Assembly (NCBI RefSeq): GCF_009727055.1
Contig: NC_052359.1
Coordinates: forward strand, 19,842,167-19,906,166
DNA length: 64,000 nucleotides
Origin: Benincasa hispida
Lineage: Eukaryota > Streptophyta > Magnoliopsida > Cucurbitales > Cucurbitaceae
Reading direction: 5' to 3'
Made by a program: the position numbers and the translations under genes. A model generated the notes under the pieces. The model was not told the DNA's origin, did not search any database, and saw only the letters and a list, made by a program, of their open reading frames with translations. Of this stretch, positions 35,992 to 47,600 are shown in pieces (the first letter of the stretch is position 1; the number at the start of each line of letters is the position of its first letter).

Positions 35992-36357
35992 CATAGAGTC
36001 CCTATAGGGAATGTTCGAAAAACTCCGCACAGCTCAGGCATGACACCCTCAAACACATCTGTAATGCTCGTATGCAAGAAGGGGTATCTATTCGAGAATA
36101 TGTTCTCAACATGATGGTCCACTTCAATATGGCGGAGATGAATGTGTTTGTCATTGATGAAGCCAGCTAGGTTAGCTTCATCTTGGAATCTTTACCTGAA
36201 AGTTTCCTTTACTTCTGTAGCAATGTTGTTTTGAGCAGGATTGACTACAACTTAATCACCCTCTTCAATGAGCTACAGACCTTCCAGACCTTGATGAAAA
36301 GCAAGGGACAGAAGGGTAAAGCAAATGTTGACAAAAACTCTTTCACTTGATAGCTTG
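35992..36357 (+). pseudogene. RE-B gag, piece 2
   Basis: Resumes gag after S5 with residues LRHDTLKHICNARMQEGVSI and NMMVHFNMAEMN, parallel to RE-A 26510-26660. There is a TAG near 36168, and 'FNELQTFQTLMKSKGQKGKA' is visible before the next insertion, S6. Confidence 0.82.
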
Positions 36358-37762
36358 TCTCTGTCAACCTTCAATTTAGGAAAACAATTTTTCTTTTATC
36401 TCAAGGTTACCATAAAACTTCCAATAACCTCCCACTCAATCGTTTATTAGAGAAAAAGAAATTAATTATCATATAATTAATATATTATAAATAAATATGA
36501 TAATACCAACTTATCATATTATATTTATAACCTATAGTTTTAATATTTCATCTCATGAAACATATAAACTATAGTTCTTTTTCTATTTTATGGTACTTAA
36601 TGTAAATCATATTTACATTAATTCCTCCAAATAATGTATCTCGTACATCATACCAATTATATCACATATAATTGAATTTCCTCTTGTTAATTTGAACACT
36701 TCAAATCAACACCAAAATCTGATTCTCAACTTGAACCCATTGAGCTACCAAAGGGACCTTATGGATTTGTAGCTTGAAGCTCCAACGGTACGTGAATAAC
36801 TGACTAAACTCTTTAGTCACGGGATCCACCATCCGTTAACTATCGGGTACTCCACTAAAGACCGAAAGTTGCACTCTTCTCACTACATATATATTTCTGT
36901 GTCCATATCAACCAATCAACAGCGTGATAACCCTTCACAGATTGCTTGTAAATACAGCTGGGCTAATTTACCGTTTTGCCCCTATAGTTACATCTAACTC
37001 CTTAAGTATCACTGATTCCTCTAATGAACAATAAGTCATAGTCCTACTATGACAAGGTCCTCTCTTCGAAAGAGAGGGTGTGACTACTATGTTCAAGACC
37101 CACAATCAGCCCTTAGGGAGCAATCTATCTACTTACCCTTACTTCGGGAAAGGAGTGAATTTCGCCGTGTGTAATTGAGTTCCCAATTCCTCAATTAGAC
37201 AAATCCCCAAAAAGGTAAGCTTGTTGAGTTGGCAATCTAGCCACTCTCACCCATATGAATCAAAGGATCGCCCTCATAGGCAGAAGTTCCCAAAACACTT
37301 AGGATTAAGGTCATGTCACCTATGGTCGTTTTAGTGAGATGTAAGTCTCAATTATCAATGATGTTATATAAAGAGACAAATCATCTCGTGGTCTGGTCTT
37401 ATACAAACTTTTTGTATAGGACACTCCCGATCACATGTAACCACATGAATGGTTAGGATCAGACCATTTGTAGTAGTTCACAACACTTGTAAACCTCTAC
37501 AAAGCGAGTCATATCCGTAGTGTCACCAGGATAAGGTATCCCTCCTTAATCTGTATACTACAAATCTTTTAGATTATTACTTAAGGCATGATCCACTTGT
37601 ATATCTCACATACATGCTTAAATTTACATAAAATAACCACGTATCATTGTTTATTGGATATGAGTAAATGAAAATAAAACAACTCTTATTTTATTAATAA
37701 CAATGTGTACATCTGTTTACAAACTACGAGTATCTGGGAGAATTAGGACACCAATCCCAACA
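36358..37762 (-). mobile_element. Truncated solo LTR S6 (minus strand) in RE-B gag
   Basis: On the minus strand it starts TGTTGGGATTGGTGTCC at 37762, as S1 does, and stays collinear with S1 until the segment 'tttcctaaattt' near 36390, after which about 0.7 kb of LTR is missing. The flanks GCTTG (36353-36357) and GCTTC (37763-37767) look like a one-mismatch TSD, and the gag frame continues across, so the 3' end was lost without removing the flank. Confidence 0.8.
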
Positions 37763-38030
37763 GCTTCAACCTCTGGGACAAAGTCTATACCTTCTTCCTC
37801 CGGCACCAAAAAGTGGAAGAAGAAGAAAGGTAGAAAGGGGAAAGCTAATCTACAAGTTGTTGCTCAAAAGAAAGACAATGTTGCAAAGGGAATTTTTTTC
37901 CATTGCAATCAAGAGGGAAATTGGAAGAGGAATTGTCCCAAGTACTTGACAGAAAAGAAGAAGGCCGAGAAAGGTAAATGTGATTTGCTTGTATTAGAAA
38001 CATGTTTAGTGGAGAATCATGATTCTACCT
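37763..38030 (+). pseudogene. RE-B gag, piece 3 (nucleocapsid)
   Basis: Reads ASTSGTKSIPSSSGTKKWK and a lysine-rich segment, then a degenerate zinc knuckle FFHCNQEGNWKRNCPKYL: the first Cys is replaced by Phe and the His by Asn. A stop (TAG in place of Trp) at 38030 precedes the protease. Confidence 0.85.
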
Positions 38031-40912
38031 AGATTATAGATTTTGGTGCCACTAACCACATTTGTTTTTTATTTTACGGAATTAGTTCCTGGCAACAACT
38101 AGATGCTGGTGAGATGATGATGCAGATTGGAACTAGGCACATCGTCTCAGCTGTGGTAGTGGGAGGTCTCTAATTAACTTTACAGAATAAACTAATTTTA
38201 CTAGAAAATATGTATGTAGTTCCTAGTTTAAAAAGGAACTTACTTTTTGTAAAGTGCTTACTTAAACAAAAATATCGTATAAATTTCACTGTAAATAAAG
38301 TGTTTACTTCAAATAATGGTGTCAATATTTGTTCAGCTAAACTGGAAAATAATTTATATGTGCTAAGGTCATTAGCAATTAAATCCCTCCATAACACTAA
38401 AATGTTTAAAACTGCGATAAATCAACATAAAAGGCTTAAAATTTCTCCTAAAGAAAATGTCCAACTTTGGCACCTAAGATTAGGACACATCAATCTCAAT
38501 AAGATTGAGAGACTGGTGAAGAATAAACTTCTAAGGGAATTAGAAGAAAATTCTTTATCTGTGTGTGAGTCATGCCTTGAAGGTAAAATGACTAAAAGAC
38601 CTTTTACTGGAAAAGGTTACAGGGCCAAAGAATCTCTAGATCTGGTACATTCAAATCTCTAGAGCTGGTACATTCAGATCTCTGCGGTCCGATGAATGTC
38701 AAAATAAGAAGATGTTTTGAGTATTTCATCACCTTTACTGATGATTATTCGAGATATGGGTATGCTTATTTGATGCAACATAAGTATGAATCTTTTGAAA
38801 AGTTCAAAGAATTCAAGGTTGAAGTTGAAAATACATTAAATAGAACAATTAAGACATTTCGATCTGATTAAGGTGGAGAATTTATGGATCTGACAATTCT
38901 AAAACTATTTGATAGAACATGGAATTGTATCCCAACTCTCAGCACCTGGTACACCTTAGCAGAATGGTGTATCAGAAAGGAGAAATTGAACCCTGTTGGA
39001 CATGGTTCAGTCTATGATGAGTGACACTTCCTTATCTGACTTGTTTTAGGGTTATGCAGTAGAGATTGCAACATATATTTTAGACTGCGTTCCATCTAAA
39101 AGTAAACCTTCAACAAAGGGAGCACATAAGGGAGCACAAGCCTTGCAGTAAAGTTATGTTGAATGAACTTTCCAAAGAAACTACTGAACCTTCAATAAAA
39201 GTTATTGAAGAACACAACACCTCAACAAGAGTTATTGAAGTGGGATCATCTAGTAGGTCAAATTCATCTCAAGTGTTGAGGGAACCTCGACACAATAGGA
39301 AGGTTGCGAACCCACCTATTCGTTATGGGTTTAACGAAAATCCCAACTATGGTAGCTAACGGAGAAGTTGATGATCCATTGTTTTATAAAAAGGAAATAG
39401 AGGATGCTTACAAAGATGAGTGGATCAAAGCTATGGATCTCGAAATGGAGTCAATATACTTCAATTCGATTTAGGATCCTGTAGATCTACCTGATGGGGT
39501 TAAAAATATAGGTTGCAAATGAATCTACAAGAGAAAAAGGGGTGTTGATGGGAAAGTGCAAATCTTCAAGGCTAGACTAGTGGCAAAGGGTTATACCCAG
39601 GTTGAGGGAGTCAACTATGAGGAAACTTTCTCACTTGTTGCTATGTTAAAGTCTATCCGGATCCTCTTGTCCATTTCCTTACATTATGACTATGAGATTT
39701 GGCAAATGGACATCAAGACTGCCTTTCTGAAACTGAGGAGACCATCTACATGGAGCAGCCCGAGGGATTCATATCCCAAGATCAAGAGCAAAAGGTTTAT
39801 AGGCCCATTTATGGATTGAAGCAAGCTTCTCGATTTTGGAACATAAAGTTTGATACTGCGATCAAATCTTATGGCTTTAATCAAAATGTTGATGAGCCTT
39901 GTGTATACAAGAGGATCATCAACAATTCAATAGCTTTCCAAGTGTTATACGTAGACGATATCCTATTAATTGGGAATGATATAGGTCTATTGACTGAAGT
40001 TAAGAACTGGCTAGTGACCTAATTCCAAATGAAAGGTTTGGGAGAGGCTCAGTTTGTTCTAGGAATTTAGATCTTTAGAGATCAAAAGAATAAAACGTTA
40101 GTTCTGTCTCAAGCATCGTATATTGACAAAATGCTTTTCAAGTATTTGATGCAGAACTCCAAGAGGGGCTTACTACCTTTCAGGCATAGAGTAATATTGT
40201 CTAAGGAGTAGTGTCCTAAGACACCTCAAGAGGTTGAGGAAATGAAACATATCCCCTATGCATCAGTTGTTAGAAGCCTGATGTATGCGATGTTATTACG
40301 AGACCTAACATCTGCTATGCAGTGGGGATAGTCAGTAGATACCAGTCTAATCTAGGATTTGATTACTAGACCGCCGTTAAGAACATCGTTAAGTATTTGT
40401 TAGCTCGTGTATGGTTCTAAGGATCTGATCCTTACTGAATACACGGATTATGATTTCCAGACTGATAAGTATTCTAGGAAATCCACATCAGGACCAGTGT
40501 TCACTCTTAATGGAGAGGCAGTAGTCTAGAGGAGCACCAAGTAAGGGTGCATTGCTGACTCTACTATAGAGGCCGAGTATGTAGCGGCTTGTGAAGCTGC
40601 TAAGGAAATTGGTTGGCTTAGAAAATTCTTTGCTAATCTAGAAGTCGTTCCAGACATGTCAAAGCCCATCACACTTAATTATGATAATAGTGGTGCTGTG
40701 ACTAATTCTCGAGAGCCTAGGAGTCACAAGCGCGACAAACACATTGAGCAGAAGTATCATCTAGTCCGAGAGATTGTGCATCGATGGGACGTCATCGTCA
40801 CGTAGATAGCTTCAGAGCATGATGTTATTGATCCATTTACAAAAGCCCTTACGACTAAGGTGTTTGAGAGTCACGTATAGAGTATGGGTCTATGGGACAG
40901 GCCACGTTTAGA
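38031..40912 (+). pseudogene. RE-B pol: protease, integrase, RT, RNase H
   Basis: The domain order PR-INT-RT-RH is that of Ty1/copia. The protease signature reads IIDFGATNHIC (38033-38065; Gly-preceding Ser changed to Phe). The integrase zinc region has LWHLRLGHINLNKIERLVK and CESCLEGKMTKRPF (38465-38610), and the core lies at 38680-39100. A 23-bp tandem duplication at 38634-38679 shifts the frame. RT is at 39550-40070 with ARLVAKGYTQVEG, WQMDIKTAFL, YGLKQASR and LYVDDILLIGND. RNase H is at 40440-40860 (STIEAEYVAACEAAKEIGWL, LNYDNSGAV, HKRDKHIEQKYHLVREI). Numerous TAG and TGA stops sit where Gln, Trp or Arg are expected. Confidence 0.9.
38634..38679 (+). repeat. 23-bp tandem duplication in RE-B integrase
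   Basis: Copies 38634-38656 and 38657-38679 differ at two positions ('ctctagatctggtacattca' against 'ctctagagctggtacattca', and one further base). As 23 is not a multiple of three, the duplication shifts the pol frame. Confidence 0.88.
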
Positions 40913-41020
40913 CTAGGGCAAGTGGGAGATTTCTACTGGGCGGTTTGTGCCCTAGTTTATTGATTTATATACTTTATATTTTAGTATAACTTTTACATTG
41001 TACACCCCAATAGCTTTAGG

Positions 41021-41033
41021 TCAAATAGGAGAT
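41021..41033 (+). other. Polypurine tract of RE-B
   Basis: The sequence 'tcaaataggagat' lies immediately before the 3' LTR start TGTTGGGG. A second purine run 'caagtgggagat' at 40919-40930 is in the more usual copia form but is about 100 bp upstream. Confidence 0.6.
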
Positions 41034-42843
41034 TGTTGGGGTTGATGTCCTAAATCTCGTAGGGTCTCATAGTTTATAATTGTAATGTACAAACATTTTA
41101 TTTATGTAATACAATATGTGATGAACATTTTATTTAGTAGATGGATAATGTTAGATACCTTATCCTGGTGACATTACGAATATGGCCCGCCTTGTAGATG
41201 TTACAAATGTTTTAAAGTGCTACAAATAATCTGATCCTAATCATTCATGTGGGGACATGTGAGCGAGAATATTCTATATAAAGAAGTTTGTATAAGACCG
41301 GACCACAAAATGCTTAGTCTCGTTATATAACGTTGTTCATAATAGAGACTTACATTTCACCATGATGACCATAGATAACATGACCTGAATCCTGAGTTAG
41401 TTATGAACTCCTGTCTATGAGAGTGGTTTTTTGATTTATATGGGTGAAAGTGGCCAGATCGCTGACTCAATAAGTCTTCCATTTTGGGGATTCATCTTAT
41501 TGGGGAGCTGGGAACACAGCTACATAAAAAGAAATTCACTCCTTCCCTAATGTCGAGACAAGTAGATAAATTTCTCCCTTAAGAACTAATTCTGGGACTT
41601 GAACAATATGGCACCACACCCTTTCCTGGCTCAAGAAAGGTTTGGTCATAGTTGGACTATGAATTATTGTTCATTGGAGGGATCGGTGGTACTTAAGGAG
41701 GTAGATTTAACTAAAGGGGCAAAATAGTTGGCCCAATTGTTCTTAGTGAAGGGTCATTATACTGTTGACTGGTTATATCCAATGGACATAGAAATATATC
41801 TATAGTACGAAGACTGCAACTGACGGTCTTTAGTAGAGTGCCCTTCAGTTAACGGATGGTGAATAATTTAATTAAAGAGTTTAATTAATTACTCATGTAC
41901 CGTCGAAGTTTCAATCTACAGGTCCATGAGGTCCCCTCAGTAGCTCAATAGGAATAAATGAGAATCAATTTTTGGATTAATTGGAATTATTCAAATTAAT
42001 TGAGGGAATTAATTATATATGATATAATTGATTAATTTTAATTTTTTATGATATAATTACTATAATGTATTTGATATATTATATTATTTGTGAGAGAAAA
42101 TGAGTATAATATGATTCAAATATTGATTATTTGAATTGGATTCATATTGCTAAATTTAATATAAATGTGATTTATATTAAATTCTATTGGTGAGAGAAAA
42201 GAAACTATAGGTTATATTTTATATGATACAATATTAAAACTATAGGTTATATGTTATATTTCATATAACATATAGTTTAATAAATATTATATGATAAGTT
42301 AGTTATCATATTAATATATATTAAATTAAATTAATTTTACTAATTTAAAATTAATTTAAATTAATTAAGAGTGGGAGTTTCCCCATTTTTTTTCTCTACT
42401 TCACTTAAGTGGGAAAGTTGATTTCTAAAATTGGCTTCGTCTTCTTCCTGAGAATAACACATAGTTGAAGTACAGTGCTCTAATTAGAATTCCCAGTGAT
42501 CATCTCTTCCTTGCTCAAAACATTTTCCTTCCCTAAAAATAATCTAAAATAGCCAGAGCCCATAACTCTTGGGTTCTCTACCCGAGAATACTGTGGTCTC
42601 CAAGTGGTGGTGGTGCTTTTTTGGTGTTTAGGTTCTTCATAGAGAAGAATGATTTGTGAAGATTTTTTTGTCTTCAAAGGTAAAGGTTTTTGAAACCCTA
42701 TTTATTTTTATTGTAATTAGCATGCTATATTTCATACATATAAATGCATATTTTTCCTTCTTCTGTAAAAATTGCAATTCTGTAATAATTAGGGTTTGGA
42801 AAGATCCACTTCTGCTCAAGGATCCCTCATAAGGGTTCCTTCA
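41034..42843 (+). mobile_element. 3' LTR of RE-B
   Basis: 1810 bp from TGTTGGGGTTGATGTCC to GGGTTCCTTCA. It is collinear with the 5' LTR except that about 130 bp near 41140 (part of the 36-bp repeat and 'gttgcattaaccac...gataacctaaatggta') is missing. It is followed by GTGGG and RE-A protease sequence. Confidence 0.9.
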
Positions 42844-42848
42844 GTGGG

Positions 42849-44905
42849 TTGGAACTGGACAAATCGTCTCAGCAGTAGCAGTGGGGGGCCCTCATATTAG
42901 TTTTGCAGAAATCATTTTTATTGTTAAACAATGTTTATGTAGTTCCTGGTTTGAAGAGAATTTTATTTCTGTAAAATGTTTGCTTGAACAACATTATTCA
43001 CTAAAATTGTATGTAGATGAAGTGTTTATTTACAAGGATGGTGTTAAAATATCTTATTAAAACCTAGAAAGTAATTTGTATGTGCTAAGAAGGTTAGCAA
43101 CTAAGATGCTTCTTAATACTAAAATGTTCAGATCTGCAACAACTCAACATAAAAGACAAAAGATTTCTCATAAACAAAATACTCAACTTTGGCACCTAAG
43201 ATTAGGTCATATAAATCTCAATAGGATTGAGAGGTTTGTAGAGTGGACTTCTAAGGGAGTTAGAAGAAGACACTTTACCAGTATGTGAGTCATACCTTGA
43301 AGGCAAAATGACTAAAAGGTCTTTTACTGGAAAAAGTCAGAGGTAAAGAACCCTTGGAACTTATATATTCAGACCTCTATCGTCCTATGAAAGTTAAGGC
43401 AAGAGGAGGGTTTGAATATTTCATTTCTTTCATAGATGATTATTCTAAATATGGGTATGTTTACGTAATGCAACATAAGTCCGAAGCTCTTGAAAAGTTC
43501 AAAGAGTATAAGGTCGAGGTTGAGAATACATTAGGTAAAATAATTAACACACTTCGAACAAATCGAGGTGGAAAGTATATGGATTTAAGATTCCAGGACT
43601 ATTTGATAGAACATGGAATCACATCTCGACTCTCAGCACCTGGTACTCCTCAGCATAATGATGTATCAGAAAAGAGAAATAAAACCTAGTTAGACATGGT
43701 TCGGTCTATGATGACGTATGCTCATTTACCTAATTTGTTTTGGGGTTGGGGTTATGCATTAATGACTACAGTTTATATTTTGAACTGTGTTCCTTCCAAA
43801 AGTGTTTCTGGAACACCTTTGGAATTATGGCATGCTCGTAACATTAGTTTACACCACTTTAGAATTTGGGGTTTCCCAGCACATATGCTTGAGGTAGATC
43901 CTAAGAAATTAGAACCTTGTTCAAAATTATGCCTATAGGCTACCTCAAGGGAATAAGGGATGGTTATTTCTATGATCCTAAGAAAATAAAGTATTTATGC
44001 CGACAAATGCTACATTTTTAGAAGAGGATCACATTAGGGAGCATAAGCTCCACATTAAATTGTGTTAAGTGAGCTTTCTAGTGAAACCACTAAAATTTCA
44101 ACAAAAGTTGTTGAAGAGGCTAGTACATCAACAAGAGTTGTTGATGTCGGTTCATCTAATGAAGCACATTCACCTCAATAATTAAGGGAGCCTCGATGTA
44201 ATGGGAGGACTGCAAACCCGCCTACTCGTTATATGGGTTTAACATAAACCTTGATCGTCATATCATATGGCAACATTGAGAATCCATTATTTTATAAACA
44301 GGCAATGGATGATGTGGACAAAGATGATTGAGTTAAAATTATGGATCTAAAAATGGAGTCTATATACTTCAATTCAGTTTGGGATCTTGTAGATCAACTT
44401 GATGGGGTAAAGCCTATAAGTTGTAAATGGATCTACAAGAGAAAAGGGAGTGTAGATGCGAAGGTTCAGATCTTTAAGGCTAGACTTGTGATAAAGGGTT
44501 ATACCCAGGTTGAGGGAGTGGACTATGAGGAAACTTTTTCACCTGTTGCCATGTTGAAGTCTATTCATATTCTCCTGTCTACTGCCATATATTATGACAA
44601 TGAGATATGGAAAATGACGTTCAAGACTGCCTTTCTAAATTGTAATCTTGAGTAGACGATTTATATGCAACAACTAGAGAGATTCATTAAACAAGGTCAA
44701 AAGCAAATGGTTTGCAAGCTTAATCAATTCATTTATGGATTGAAACAAGCATCTCGATCTTGGAATAAGGTTTGATACTATGATCAAATATTATGGCTTT
44801 GACCAAAATGTTGATGAGTCTTGTGTCTACAAGAAAATCATCAATAGTTGAGTAGCTTTCTTAGTGTTGTATGTGGATGATATCCTACTAATTTTAAACA
44901 ATTAT
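42849..44905 (+). pseudogene. RE-A pol, resumed after RE-B and truncated in RT
   Basis: Starts with the end of the protease region (QIVSAVAVGGPH near 42860). Integrase zinc-region sequence follows (LWHLRLGHINLNRIERFV at 43190-43240), then the core (43354-43940: FISFIDDYSKYGYVYVM, SAPGTPQHND, FWGWGYALMTTVYILN). RT begins near 44340 (VWDLVDQLDGVKPISCKWIY, ARLVIKGYTQVEGVDYEE). The sequence fades just after the YVDD box at about 44872-44900. There is no RNase H or 3' LTR downstream, so RE-A is 3' truncated. Confidence 0.87.
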
Positions 44906-46916
44906 ATTATTAATTTTTTTTTTTAACAATTGTCTATATTGAAATATAGTTTCTGAATTTTCTTCCAAAAACATATATGAAAACATGAAAATTTTGTGAA
45001 TGACTTGTTTTTGAATTGATGAGATTTCCTACCAAATATAAGTTGCCTTCCTCTTTTTCCCCTCTCCTCCTTCTCCATCTCCCATTTCTCCCTCTTTAAA
45101 ACCATATATCCCCTTGATTTCTCTCTAGCCCTTTTCCTAGAAATTTTGGATAAGTTTTCTTTAAATTTTCGTAGTAAAAAATATAATTCTTAATTTTTTC
45201 TTTTCTCACACTTACCTAACACAAGTGTAGAACCATCAATCTCAGTGTAACAATCATATTAAATAATTCATTAGAAAATAATTTTACATTTGAAAGTAGA
45301 AGAGAGTATTCAAATGTATAACCTATGACTTGACCACTTAATTATATAACTTTATGTAAATTTATTAGTCATACATTGAACATACCATATTTAAAAGAAG
45401 AAAAAAAAAACAGAGAAGTATTGTCAAAGTGACATTAGCTCAATAGTAATTACTATATACTCTTTAATATCAGATGTTCAAATTTCCATATCCTACCATT
45501 GTTGTACTAGTTATAAAGTATTATACCAGTATTATTATTTTACAATATATGACATTACAAATTGAGGATAAACAAATCAAAGTTACAATCTACACTTTTA
45601 AATATTTAAGCTAGGAAACATAGACAATGGTGGAGTGATGTCCCACCTCTAATTCCTAGAAAGTGAAAGCCAAATTCATTTATAAGTCAAAGAAAAGGAA
45701 ATAGCTGTGAATAAATGGAATTTCTATAACAACTTGAGGTTGACCCATTAATTGGGTTGAAATTTTTCTTTCTTTCTTTCTTTTCTTCTTTTCAAATGGA
45801 TATGCATTGTGGGACGTATCCATCACTTCATCTAAAAATAATAATCTATTCAAAATAAACTATGAAGATTTCATATTTTGTTGTTTTATACTGTCGTTAG
45901 TTGTCTTTTCTCTTAATATAGTTGAAATCTACCAAAAAAAAAATATACTTTCAACTTTTCTTGCCTACTTTATTTTGGGTCCTCAATCTTTATAATATTA
46001 TGTTTGTTTTTAAATTTTGTGAATCTTCATTCTAGTTTTTACTTTGATTTTCTTTTTATACTAGTTAAGGATGTATAAGGATTGTGTTGGGTTGAGTTAT
46101 CCGTTATAACTTATTTTTTTCTATAACTAAAATTTCATAAAATTTAAATGTTAAATACCAAATACTTATAATATTTATTACAAATTTTAAACAAAGACAA
46201 ATATTATAACAAATTTTTTTAAAAAAAATATTAAAACTAAATATATATAATATGGGTTGCGTTTGCTCAATCCGATTTTTTTAAAAAAAAACCCAACCCA
46301 ATAAAAATAGAAAAAGTTTAATCCAACTCAACCGAAAAATAAAACTAATCCAAACCAACTTTTACGGTTTGGATTGGATAATCCAGATTGTTCAAATTAT
46401 CTGTTTTTTTTTAACATCCTTGTAGGTCAACCTAACTCCATTAAAACAAGCACTACTATACCTTATTTTCTATATGTGAATCAAATACATGTTCTTAAAT
46501 AATAAGGATTCTAACAATTCTTTTTTTAGAAAAAAAAAAAAACTGCAGAATCTATTATCTAAGGACTAATCCAGTATATTTGAATTAAAAATAAAAGGAA
46601 AAAAAAAAACTTGAAATTTATATGAAAAGAAAGAGAGCTGTACAAGCGGATTCAGGTAGGTTTGAAAAGGAAGAAGAGAAAAGAGCAATTCGGTTGATAA
46701 TGTTAAATAACAGAATAGGGAAAAGGAAAGGAGAAAACATACAAAAGGCTTAAAGACAAAAGAAAAAAAAATTAAAAATAAAAAAAGAAAAGAAGAAAAA
46801 GGAAAAAAGGAAAAAAAAAAAGAATCAAGAGTGGGAGAGAATAAAGGGACCTTTGCCTCCAAAAAAAAGGTAAAAAAAAAAAAGGTCAAAAAAATTGAAT
46901 GAAAAAAGGGGGGAAA
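44906..46916. other. AT-rich spacer with purine-rich tract
   Basis: I see no gene in these 2 kb. The stretch 46590-46915 is very purine-rich on the plus strand (runs of A broken by G), which produces a spurious Phe-rich ORF on the minus strand (46889-46566). A (CTTT)n run is at 45768-45788. AACCCAACCC-like words occur at 46300-46345. Confidence 0.6.
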
Positions 46917-47312
46917 TTTTTCAATTTACAAGTTTATGTTATATCAATTTAAACTCTAAACTAATAATTATATCAATTTAAATCATGAACTACTAATTGT
47001 ATCAATTTCAACGATGTATTAATTTACATTTTTTTTTAGATTTTAGTTTGAAAAACATGGTGAGATCTTTAACTTTTTTCAATTAAACTTGTAAATTATT
47101 GAAATGAAATAATATGAAACATTTATTAAGATTATATTTGAAAATTGTAGTTGCAATCAATTATTACAGTGTGTTTATCCAAACAAAATATAATTAAAAA
47201 TTTAAATTGATATACTTAAAAAAATTTCAAATTTAAATTGATACTATTATTAGTTTAAGTTTAAACTGATATAAACAAAAAATTTAAACGTATAAATTGA
47301 TTTTTTTCTCCG
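46917..47312. mobile_element. MITE-like inverted-repeat element
   Basis: The left arm 46917-47035 contains 'tatatcaatttaaactctaa' and 'actaataattatatcaattt'. The right arm 47165-47312, read on the other strand, contains 'tatatcagtttaaacttaaa' and 'actaataatagtatcaattt'. The arms are thus imperfect inverted copies of about 110 to 150 bp around an AT-rich centre. A non-autonomous DNA transposon or foldback element fits. I could not define a TSD. Confidence 0.6.
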
Positions 47313-47469
47313 AATAAAAAATGGACTGAATTGAGAATATAAAAAGCGTCCAAAACTGTTGAAAACTAAAACGGAAGAAAGTGAACTCCATTGAGACCAA
47401 GCTTTTAGCAAGTAGACATAAACAAAACACAATTTAAAGGAAAAATTTTATTAGTCCCGAAGAATACAA

Positions 47470-47600
47470 TTCCTTAAATACTTCACTTAAAGACGATTCT
47501 TCTTTAAATACTTCACTTTTTTAAAGATGATTCTTCCTTAAAGACGTGAAGTCTTAAATTTCCTAAAAGACGATTCTTCCTTAAATACTTCACTTCTTTT
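47470..47600. repeat. Minisatellite with AAAGACGATTCTTCCTTAAA-type unit
   Basis: Three to four units of about 35 to 43 bp, each with 'gacgattcttc' (or 'gatgattcttc') and 'ttaaatacttcactt'. The middle unit contains a short palindrome ('gacgtgaagtc' with 'acttca' partners). Confidence 0.75.

Larger units (their letters stand above)
27236..42843 (+). mobile_element. Ty1/copia retrotransposon RE-B nested in RE-A pol
   Basis: A copia element with 5' LTR (27236-31386), PBS, leader, gag-pol remnants and 3' LTR (41034-42843). Without nested solo LTRs S4, S5 and S6 it is about 10 kb. The flanks GCAGG (27231-27235) and GTGGG (42844-42848) agree at three of five positions, a decayed TSD, but the RE-A protease sequence is collinear across the insertion, which confirms the boundaries. 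Gag and pol carry many stops and two further insertions, so it is inactive. Confidence 0.88.

Noticed and set aside
46566..46889. 107-codon Phe-rich minus-strand ORF resembling a membrane protein
   Set aside because: It is a translation of a purine-rich low-complexity tract; no start context or homologous pattern supports it.
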